A stretch of DNA of 64,000 nt from Chryseobacterium sp. Tr-659 (GTDB taxonomy: Bacteria > Bacteroidota > Bacteroidia > Flavobacteriales > Weeksellaceae): the NCBI RefSeq assembly GCF_011752975.1, contig NZ_VWWP01000012.1, positions 1 to 64,000 on the forward strand, read 5' to 3'. The position numbers and the translations under genes are program-made. The notes under the pieces were generated by a model that had not been told where the DNA came from, did not search any database, and saw only the letters and a list, made by a program, of their open reading frames with translations. Positions 7,898 to 15,056 of the stretch are shown one piece after another; positions within the stretch are counted from its first letter, which is position 1, and every line of letters begins with the position of its first letter.

Positions 7898-10402
7898 TTA
7901 TTTTTTATTAAATAGTATCTGTACTTTATTTCTGATTCTGATCAAAAGTGGTTCTTTATAATTTTTATCTTCATCAAAATATCCGTAGCCATATCCGTAG
8001 CCGTAACCGTAGCCGTAGCCATATCCGTATCCCTGCTTCGTATTATAATCATTATAAATAAGACCTAAATGATCAATTTCGTTATTATGATATTTTTCCG
8101 TGATCATTTTCAACATATACTTTTCTGTATACTCATGACGTACAACATACAGGTTGGCATCAGAAAGCTTCATCAACTCATAAGAGTCTGCCACTAAACC
8201 TACCGGTGGAGAGTCTATAATGATGAAATCATATTTTTCTTTAAGTTCTTCAATAAATTTGATATTTCTTTCACTCATTAAAAGCTCAGAAGGGTTTGGA
8301 GGAATAGGTCCTGAAGTGGCTACATCAAGATTTGGAATTCTGGTTTTATTCACAATCTGATCAATTCCAACTTCTCCTGTCAGATAATTTGAGATTCCAT
8401 ATTTATTATCAATTTTAAAATCTCCAAATATTTTAGGTTTTCTGAGGTCCATTCCCAGCAGGATTGTTTTCTTATCGCTTAATCCTATTACTGATGCCAA
8501 ATTGATAGAAACATATGTTTTACCTTCTCCTCCGACAGATGATGTAATCAGGATCACCTTACCTTTCTCACCCCCGTTATCCATCAGGAATCTCATATTT
8601 GCTCTGATTCCTCTGAAGGCTTCTGAAACAGAAGATTTTGGCTGCTCAAGTACTGTAAGCATATTTTCATTACTGTTATTACCGATTACTCCAAGAAGTG
8701 GAATCTTCGTTGCGCTTAGCAGTTCTTTAATGTTTCTGATCTTATTGTCAAGCAGCTCACCAATCAGGATAAATACTAACGGAAGCAGTAACATACCTAA
8801 AATAATGATAACTCTTGTCAGTTTCACATTAGGTCCTATCGGCATCTGCCCCAGGTTCTTCGCAGGGTCAATAATGGTAATATCAGACTGATTGGTTGCC
8901 ATTCTCATCTGGGTATCACCTTGCCTGCTCAAAAGACTGTTATAGGTGGCTTCAATCATATTATAACCTCTTTCGGCATCCAGATATCTTCTTTCTTTTT
9001 CAGGGTAAGTTGCCAAATCAGAATTAGCACCTGAGATCTCACGATCTATTTTGTTGATTTCTTCGTAATACCTATTGTAATAGCTCCTCAAACTATTGGA
9101 GGATCCCATTTTTGCTTCATCAATAAGCCTGTTAATTTCTTTCATTGGCTCTGATGCAGGTTTATATATGGCCGCCATTTCTGACCGCTTAGTATAAAGG
9201 GCTTTAAGTTCTGAAACTGTTGCAGTAAACATACCATCTTCAAAACCTGCAGCATTCGTCCCGATCATTTTATCAAAATTCTGCGATTGGAGTGTATTTT
9301 TGATATTATTGAGAGAGGCTATTTTACTTACGATATCGGCCTTTTTCGCTTCAAGTTCTTTTATTCTTTCAAGAGATTTTTCATCTCTATCTTTAATGTT
9401 ATAAAGCTTTTCCGATGTCTTTAAATAATTTAACACATTAGCGCTTGAATCTAATTTCTTACGAATATTGCTTAAATTTTCTTTTAAAAACAGATCTGTA
9501 TTCTTATTAACAATATTTTTATCTGCCAGCCTTTTTTTCTGTAATTCGGCAACGGATTTATTCAGGAAATTGACCGTACTGTTAAGATTGTACCCTTTCT
9601 TAGTAATAATCATAATAGACTTGATTTCTTTATCAAAATCAACCCCTATTGTAGAAATAATTTCATCTACACTCTGATTCACAGATTTCAGGCTTACAAT
9701 GATATTATCCAGTTTAATTTTAGATGGAACGGGATTTTGAAGCAGTCTGAATCTCAGATTCGGAGAGGTATACCATTCATTAATCCTGATTATTTTATTA
9801 ACTGGTCTAACGTAAGGATTAATGCTCTGAAACCCTTCTATTTCATAATTATATAGATTGGTAGACTCTCCTTCTTCCGGCAGTACTACCTCATAGGCTC
9901 CTCCTCCTTTTGGAATAAGAGTGATGGGATAATTGATCTGCTGAAGATGACCTTTATCAATCTGAAGAAAAACAGATGAGTCATCCTTATCCAAATAAGT
10001 AGATTTTATAAGGCCCTTGGTAGAATAGTTCACAAAAAGGTCCAGTTCTTTTACAAGAAATTCGTTATGAGATCTCGATAAAAGCATTTTCTTTAAATAA
10101 AGGCCATCCTGATTTCCTGTATCTCCCCAGATGAAGTTAATAGACTGATTAGATTGTGTTGGAAGAAATTCTGATCCTTTACTGGATGTACTTAAAGAAA
10201 GGTCTGATGCAAAAATATTCTGTGCATAATATTTTCGGTAAACCCACGCAATGGTATAGCCAATCAACAGCATGAAAACAAACCAATACCAATTTTTAAG
10301 TACTCTTCTTAAAAAGTGTTCGAGATCAAATAATGCAAATGAACCGTACTTCTCTTTCAGAGCTTCGTTCTTTCCTACTTGTGTATCTTTTCCTGGAATC
10401 AT
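7898..10402 (-). CDS. polysaccharide co-polymerase/tyrosine autokinase (Wzc-like BY-kinase)
   Basis: An 834-residue inner-membrane protein that controls chain length and export of surface polysaccharide. The order is an N-terminal membrane segment (about 36-54), a Wzz-type periplasmic domain with long coiled-coil helices, a second membrane segment (about 530-550), and a cytoplasmic kinase. The kinase has Walker A SSVGGEGKTYVS (near 622), Walker A' LLGMDLRKPK and Walker B FIIIDSPPVG (near 732). The tail ends in a tyrosine cluster made of nine Gly-Tyr repeats, the expected autophosphorylation region but unusually regular. Downstream of the Wza-like gene by 5 nt, so co-transcribed and likely translationally coupled. 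Confidence 0.93.
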   Translation of the reverse strand: MIPGKDTQVGKNEALKEKYGSFALFDLEHFLRRVLKNWYWFVFMLLIGYTIAWVYRKYYAQNIFASDLSLSTSSKGSEFLPTQSNQSINFIWGDTGNQDGLYLKKMLLSRSHNEFLVKELDLFVNYSTKGLIKSTYLDKDDSSVFLQIDKGHLQQINYPITLIPKGGGAYEVVLPEEGESTNLYNYEIEGFQSINPYVRPVNKIIRINEWYTSPNLRFRLLQNPVPSKIKLDNIIVSLKSVNQSVDEIISTIGVDFDKEIKSIMIITKKGYNLNSTVNFLNKSVAELQKKRLADKNIVNKNTDLFLKENLSNIRKKLDSSANVLNYLKTSEKLYNIKDRDEKSLERIKELEAKKADIVSKIASLNNIKNTLQSQNFDKMIGTNAAGFEDGMFTATVSELKALYTKRSEMAAIYKPASEPMKEINRLIDEAKMGSSNSLRSYYNRYYEEINKIDREISGANSDLATYPEKERRYLDAERGYNMIEATYNSLLSRQGDTQMRMATNQSDITIIDPAKNLGQMPIGPNVKLTRVIIILGMLLLPLVFILIGELLDNKIRNIKELLSATKIPLLGVIGNNSNENMLTVLEQPKSSVSEAFRGIRANMRFLMDNGGEKGKVILITSSVGGEGKTYVSINLASVIGLSDKKTILLGMDLRKPKIFGDFKIDNKYGISNYLTGEVGIDQIVNKTRIPNLDVATSGPIPPNPSELLMSERNIKFIEELKEKYDFIIIDSPPVGLVADSYELMKLSDANLYVVRHEYTEKYMLKMITEKYHNNEIDHLGLIYNDYNTKQGYGYGYGYGYGYGYGYGYFDEDKNYKEPLLIRIRNKVQILFNKK
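7979..8032 (-). repeat. hexanucleotide-like tandem repeat encoding (Gly-Tyr)x9
   Basis: Nine consecutive GGN-TAY codon pairs in the 3' part of the tyrosine kinase gene, with mixed synonymous codons (GGA, GGC, GGT; TAT, TAC). It encodes the C-terminal tyrosine cluster. Confidence 0.95.
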
Positions 10403-10407
10403 AAGGA

Positions 10408-11286
10408 TTAAAGTTTTTGTAGGATTGTGTATAGAGTTAATGCCGTTGTAATCGCCGTTACACCTGTAAGCAAAGTCTGAATAGGGTCTTTCCCGAATCC
10501 GTTTAAGCTTTTTCTTCTGGTATTAAGGTAGATTTCATCTCCATTCTGTACATAATAGTAAGGAGAGTTCATAATATCTTCACGGGTAAGATCTATTTTA
10601 GCAATCTTGATTCCTTCGGGAAGCTTTCTGTGTATAACAATTTCTTTTTTATCAATTGTTCTGTTCAACCCTCCGTTAATAGCTAATGCTTCGGTAATGG
10701 TAAGGGTATTTTTATGGGCTACTTTCTCTCCTGAAAGGCCAGTCGTTTCCACGTCACCAAGAATATAGTAAGTGATTCCGTCTGTATTGAGTCTTACTTC
10801 CGATTTGCCATCCTGAAAGTTTTCATTCACTTTGTCCTGTATTTCTTTGGTAACATCGTCAAGTGTTCTTCCTTCTGCTTTTACATAGCCTATTCCAAAA
10901 ACATTGATATCTCCATTGGAATCCACTTTCAGCCCGTTGAAATAAAAATTCATATTTCCACCTCTGCTGACCCCGGTAGTACCGATTCCGCCAGCAATTC
11001 CTCCTCCTGAAGCAGCGGGGCTCATTGCACTACCGCCTCCAATACCGCCTGAAGTATTGTAAGAAGAATAAAACTGTGCCGCATCTCCTTTTGGGGTGGT
11101 CACAATGTTAAGATTAAGGATATCATTTTTTGTAATCCTGTATACAGGAATATTGTAGGGAACAAGACCTTCTTCGTTAATAACAAGACTTTCGCTTGGC
11201 TGTAAATATCTTACATCTTTTGTAGTGATGCACGAGGTAATTAAAAAAGGTATTATTAAAAATAAATACTTAAAGTTTTTCATCAT
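10408..11286 (-). CDS. polysaccharide export outer membrane lipoprotein (Wza-like)
   Basis: A 292-residue lipoprotein with an LITSC lipobox (Cys near residue 19), a poly-export domain (about 45-165) and an SLBB domain around YILGDVETTGLSGE and LTITEALAINGGLNRT. Wza-type proteins form the outer-membrane channel for capsule or exopolysaccharide. An extra glycine/serine-rich insert (about residues 75-112, many GG and SGG) interrupts the poly-export domain. A membrane-active C-terminal helix follows (TLLTGVTAITTALTLYTIL). It sits between the WecA-like and Wzc-like genes. TACTTTTG on the minus strand at 11310-11303 is a possible internal -7 element. Confidence 0.92.
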   Translation of the reverse strand: MMKNFKYLFLIIPFLITSCITTKDVRYLQPSESLVINEEGLVPYNIPVYRITKNDILNLNIVTTPKGDAAQFYSSYNTSGGIGGGSAMSPAASGGGIAGGIGTTGVSRGGNMNFYFNGLKVDSNGDINVFGIGYVKAEGRTLDDVTKEIQDKVNENFQDGKSEVRLNTDGITYYILGDVETTGLSGEKVAHKNTLTITEALAINGGLNRTIDKKEIVIHRKLPEGIKIAKIDLTREDIMNSPYYYVQNGDEIYLNTRRKSLNGFGKDPIQTLLTGVTAITTALTLYTILQKL

Positions 11287-11321
11287 ATTCGAATATTGTT
11301 TACAAAAGTAATATTTAATTG

Positions 11322-12440
11322 TTAATTTTTGTTATTTCTTAATCGATATAGCAAATCTGGTAAATAAGCTCCGAAAAAACCTAATGCAATAACCACCATT
11401 AATAACAGATTTACATTAATATGTCTTAAGTAATAGGCAATTCCTACAATCATAAGATAGTAAAGAATAATATAAAAAGAAGATCTTCTATGGGTAAGAT
11501 CAAGTTTTAGGAGTTTATGGTGAATATGGTTTTTGTCAGCATCGAAAGGTGATTTTTTGTTATAGATCCTCACAAGAATAACGTTTAAGGTATCTACAAT
11601 AGGAAGAATCAGAATGGCCACTGCTACAACAGGAGCAGACTGAAGATGATACCTTGGAACATCCGGTAATTTTTTATCAATAAAAATATCTATAAAGCAA
11701 ATGGATGTAAAAGCCAGCAAAAACCCAAGAAGCATGGAACCGGTATCTCCCATGAATATTTTATTGGTTCTGTAATTGGAAAGGTTGTAATATAAGAACG
11801 CAAGTACAGTTCCGATAATTACAACGGATAGAACAACCAGCGGGTAATTATATTCCCCTAACCGGTAATAACTTATTCCGAATAAAGCACTGCAGATCAC
11901 AGAATATCCACCTGCCAGCCCGTCAATCCCATCAATAAGATTAAAGGCATTGATCAAAATAATAAAGGTAATGATACTAAAAATAATACTCACGAAATAG
12001 TCCAGCTCATATATTCCCAAAATTCCAAACAGACTTCGGATTCTGATATCTGACCCTATGACCACCAGTGAAGAAACCACAACCTGTGCAACAAGTTTTT
12101 TATATGCTCTCATCACAACAATATCGTCCATTACTCCTATATAGAGCAGAATAATTAATGAGGCAAACAGGAATTTATAAAGGTCAAACAGCTCATATGC
12201 AAATATGGAAGAGCAGATCCCTATTGAGTAAAAAATAGCAATTCCTCCAAGATTGGGAATTTTTCTAAGATGTGAACTTCTTATTCCCGGTTCATCCATC
12301 AGATTTTTTCTTCTGGAGATTTTTACAATAGTAGGAATAGAGAAAAAAGTAATTAAAAACGAGAACAAGAATCCCAGTCCTATTTTTATATAGAAAATAG
12401 GTATCCCCGATCCGCTTAAGAACAATTCAAAATTTTTCAT
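11322..12440 (-). CDS. MraY/WecA-family undecaprenyl-phosphate sugar-1-phosphate transferase
   Basis: A 372-residue polytopic protein with about ten membrane segments. Family motifs are NLMDEPGIRSSHLRKIP (early cytoplasmic loop), IGVMDDI (DD motif), FNLIDGIDGLAGG, and IFMGDTGSMLLGF. It transfers a sugar-1-phosphate, usually GlcNAc-1-P, onto undecaprenyl phosphate and so starts polysaccharide assembly at the inner membrane. I prefer ATG at 12440; a GTG at 12467 would add nine residues. First gene of the wecA-wza-wzc unit. Confidence 0.9.
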   Translation of the reverse strand: MKNFELFLSGSGIPIFYIKIGLGFLFSFLITFFSIPTIVKISRRKNLMDEPGIRSSHLRKIPNLGGIAIFYSIGICSSIFAYELFDLYKFLFASLIILLYIGVMDDIVVMRAYKKLVAQVVVSSLVVIGSDIRIRSLFGILGIYELDYFVSIIFSIITFIILINAFNLIDGIDGLAGGYSVICSALFGISYYRLGEYNYPLVVLSVVIIGTVLAFLYYNLSNYRTNKIFMGDTGSMLLGFLLAFTSICFIDIFIDKKLPDVPRYHLQSAPVVAVAILILPIVDTLNVILVRIYNKKSPFDADKNHIHHKLLKLDLTHRRSSFYIILYYLMIVGIAYYLRHINVNLLLMVVIALGFFGAYLPDLLYRLRNNKN

Positions 12441-12543
12441 TTTTTTATCCAGTACGTATATCCCCACAACAAAAATTCACAATACAGACTTTAACTTCAT
12501 CCGAATTTTCTATTGACCGAAACAATAGCACTTACATTTGTGT

Positions 12544-13545
12544 TTAAATTAACTTCCTTATCAGTTTTTTCTGCCCGGCAAAAAATAACAGATAAAATAT
12601 CTTTTTCTTCAAAGGCAAAGATAAAAGATAATTCTTACCAAAACGACTATACTTCAATATATCTTGAATTTTTATTTGTCTTTCTTTCATGAAAACAGCT
12701 AATTGGTCAGACATATTATAGAACATTTCTTTCTTTTTCACAAAGGCCAGATAGGCAAGAAAAGAATACACTCCCTCAAAAATCTGAAAATTTTTCAATT
12801 CTTTTTTTTTGTGGAAATATCGGGATTTTGCAAAAGCCTGTTCTACATCTGCGACTGCTTTCAGTATATCAAGCCCTTTTTCCGTATGTGTTTTTGTGAT
12901 GGAATCTGTACGTTCAAGATACTGATAATGAAAATTTTGAGTTTGGGCTACAGTATCACATTCCAGCAGCAGCTGCGGAATCAGCTGTATATCTTCAAAG
13001 TGAACTCCTTTTTTAAATTTTTTCGGATCGAAAAGCTCTTTTTTAAACAACTTATTGCAGGCAAAATAACTGATATCCGAAAAAACTGAAAAATTATTTT
13101 CTAGCTGTATAACTTCCGGCATGTTGGGAAGCTGTGTCAGCTTTTGGGTAATGCTGCCCTTTTCATCCACTTTCTGAATATTACAGATCACCATTTTCGC
13201 ATGATGTTTCTCTGCCAGAAGAAACATTTCTTCAAACATTGTTTCGGTAACATAATCATCACTGTCTACAAAACCTATATAATCACCTTCAGCGTGATTG
13301 ATTCCAAAATTACGGGCATCGCTCAAACCGCCATTTTCTTTGGTAAAGGCCTTTATTTTTTCAGGATATTTTTGTGCAAATTCTTCAATGATCTTTTCAG
13401 AATTATCTTTGCTTCCATCATTCACCACAAGAATCTCAATATCTTTCAGACTCTGATTCACCAGAGAATCAAGGCATTTTGTCAAATAATTTTCGACATT
13501 ATAAACGGGAACAATGATGGAAACTTTTGAGGGAACGTTTGTCAT
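12544..13545 (-). CDS. glycosyltransferase family 2
   Basis: A 333-residue GT-A enzyme. VSIIVPVYNVENYL opens the nucleotide-sugar domain, VVNDGSKDNS and GLSDARNFGI follow, and FVDSDDYV carries the DxD metal site near residue 94. The C-terminal part is basic and helical, as in capsule and LPS glycosyltransferases. Donor and acceptor sugars cannot be inferred. It lies 3 nt downstream of the arginase-like gene and upstream of the polysaccharide export genes on the same strand, which fits a role in the same glycan. Confidence 0.88.
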   Translation of the reverse strand: MTNVPSKVSIIVPVYNVENYLTKCLDSLVNQSLKDIEILVVNDGSKDNSEKIIEEFAQKYPEKIKAFTKENGGLSDARNFGINHAEGDYIGFVDSDDYVTETMFEEMFLLAEKHHAKMVICNIQKVDEKGSITQKLTQLPNMPEVIQLENNFSVFSDISYFACNKLFKKELFDPKKFKKGVHFEDIQLIPQLLLECDTVAQTQNFHYQYLERTDSITKTHTEKGLDILKAVADVEQAFAKSRYFHKKKELKNFQIFEGVYSFLAYLAFVKKKEMFYNMSDQLAVFMKERQIKIQDILKYSRFGKNYLLSLPLKKKIFYLLFFAGQKKLIRKLI

Positions 13546-13548
13546 ACA

Positions 13549-14619
13549 TTAAAATTTCGTCAGTCGTGCATTCAGCCATCCTTTTTTAGCTTCATCAAAA
13601 TCTTTTCTTGAACATGGAATGCAGTTTTCTATATTTTCATCATCGCCAAAATACCACAAATTACTGAAAGTATCACGTTTAAATGCATACTGTCTGTCAT
13701 CTATCAGAACATAAAAAAGTTCATAATGTCTTTCTTTCGGGTGAGAATGCTGAATATTGATCCCTTCAATCAGATACCATAGCATTTGTGCTAAAAGCTG
13801 ATGGTTCAGCTGGTTTTCAGAATAAATATTGTAGTTAAAAATTCCTACGGACTTCAGATTTTCACTCAACCCTATTTCTTTCATATAGGCACAAACTTCT
13901 CTTCGGTTCAATCCGTTTACCTGTGGATTCATAGAGAATGGCTCACTGAAACTTTCAATAGCATCACAATTCACTGTTGCCAGGTCTGCTTTTCTGAAGA
14001 AAGGTTCGGTTTTTTCGGTAGAATTCATCATTTCCGCAAGCCGGATAATATCGAATTCCACTTCTTTGATCAGCCTTACAGAATCCATTTCATTCAGATG
14101 TTTCTGATACCCTAAATGGTGGTAATTCTTAATGGAAAAATTTTTGGCTCCGAAAATTTTGCTTAAAAAAGTATGCTCATTAATGGTTTCGCCTTGCTGA
14201 AGGGAGATAATATTACTGATCTGGGTGTAATTAATGCTTTTCTTATGAAAGTTCAACGCAGAAAATAATGAAAAGGCAAAATCATTGGACCCGCCAATAA
14301 TTACCGGAATGGCTCTTTTGTAATGACATGCCGACAGCACTTCCTGCAAAATATAGTGGGTGTCCTGAACAGACTTCCCAGATACCAGATCTCCAAGATC
14401 TACAACCGGAATTTCGAAATCCATCTGTGAAAGCTTGTAAAACTCTTTCCTTACTGCTGTAAAATCCTGTACTTCCGCATCTCCGCCTGCCCCTCTGTAA
14501 TCTGATACAAACAAAAGAACAATACTGTCTTCTTTGATATCTTTTGTAATCCGATTTCCTATCTGCCAGCTTTCTGTTTTGAAATTTCTTGGTGAAATGA
14601 TAAAGTCTTCGAAATCCAT
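13549..14619 (-). CDS. arginase/formimidoylglutamase-fold protein with degenerate metal site
   Basis: A 356-residue protein with the ureohydrolase core: FVSDYRGAGGDAEVQ, PVVDLGDL, PVIIGGSNDFAF and LATVNCDAIES. In active enzymes the GGxH His, the DAHxD block and the DxDxxDP block bind two Mn ions. Here the GG motif continues SN (Asn112 instead of His), the DAHxD region is replaced by a sequence without Asp or His (about 134-145), and only one Asp (219) remains in the third block. It is therefore probably not a ureohydrolase. Homologues near topA are often annotated formimidoylglutamase. No other histidine degradation gene is nearby. Starts after a terminator at 14675-14700. Confidence 0.75.
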   Translation of the reverse strand: MDFEDFIISPRNFKTESWQIGNRITKDIKEDSIVLLFVSDYRGAGGDAEVQDFTAVRKEFYKLSQMDFEIPVVDLGDLVSGKSVQDTHYILQEVLSACHYKRAIPVIIGGSNDFAFSLFSALNFHKKSINYTQISNIISLQQGETINEHTFLSKIFGAKNFSIKNYHHLGYQKHLNEMDSVRLIKEVEFDIIRLAEMMNSTEKTEPFFRKADLATVNCDAIESFSEPFSMNPQVNGLNRREVCAYMKEIGLSENLKSVGIFNYNIYSENQLNHQLLAQMLWYLIEGINIQHSHPKERHYELFYVLIDDRQYAFKRDTFSNLWYFGDDENIENCIPCSRKDFDEAKKGWLNARLTKF

Positions 14620-14674
14620 ATTTTATTTTGAAATGTAATAATTGATTAATTGCTTGACATAACAAACATACAAA

Positions 14675-14700
14675 AAAAGCCTTCCTTGAGGAAGACTTTT
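14675..14700 (-). terminator. intrinsic terminator
   Basis: An 11-bp stem with one mismatch (14675-14685 with 14690-14700), TTGA loop on the plus strand, then GGCTTTTTTTG on the minus strand. It follows the orphan T9SS domain and precedes the arginase-like gene. Confidence 0.75.
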
Positions 14701-14725
14701 GATAAGATATAAAATTATTTCTTAG

Positions 14726-15022
14726 TTACTTTTTTATAAATTTAGACTTTATATTTCCTTTTATGGTATGAATATCAATAAAGTACAATCCTGAAATCAA
14801 AACACTTATATCAATTTTTTCTTCTGAAAGATTAGTTTTCGAGTGTATTATTTTCCGCCCGTTATTATCATAAATGTCATAACTTATTATTTTCTCATCT
14901 GATGTAATATGCAGAAAATCTTTAGCCGGATTTGGGTATACTTTCACACTCTTCAATACTGCTTCTGAGGTTTTCAGACTACCTGCATTAAAAAAATATT
15001 TCTTACAAAAAACCGCTAACAA
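14726..15022 (-). pseudogene. orphan T9SS type A C-terminal sorting domain (probable gene remnant)
   Basis: A 98-residue reading frame whose residues 20-98 are a complete T9SS type A sorting domain: VKVYPNPAKDFLHI, a YDIYDNNGRKI strand pair and LISGLYFIDIHT, ending in basic residues. There is no signal peptide or passenger domain. The only in-frame start is a TTG inside the topA terminator stem, and a stop lies just upstream. It keeps its own terminator at 14675-14700. The simplest reading is the 3' end of a secreted-protein gene whose 5' part has been lost; a very short translated protein is less likely. Confidence 0.55.
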
Positions 15023-15037
15023 GCAATGTTAGCGGTT
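15011..15037 (-). terminator. intrinsic terminator of topA
   Basis: Perfect 10-bp stem AACCGCTAAC (15011-15020) / GTTAGCGGTT (15028-15037) with a 7-nt loop, then TTTTGTAAG on the minus strand. It lies 20 nt past the topA stop. Confidence 0.8.
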
Positions 15038-15056
15038 CTATTATTCTATTGAATTA

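Noticed and set aside
14282-14665. 127-codon minus-strand reading frame over the arginase-like gene
   Set aside because: Out of frame with a convincing gene and rich in Arg and Ser from frame shift; a shadow.
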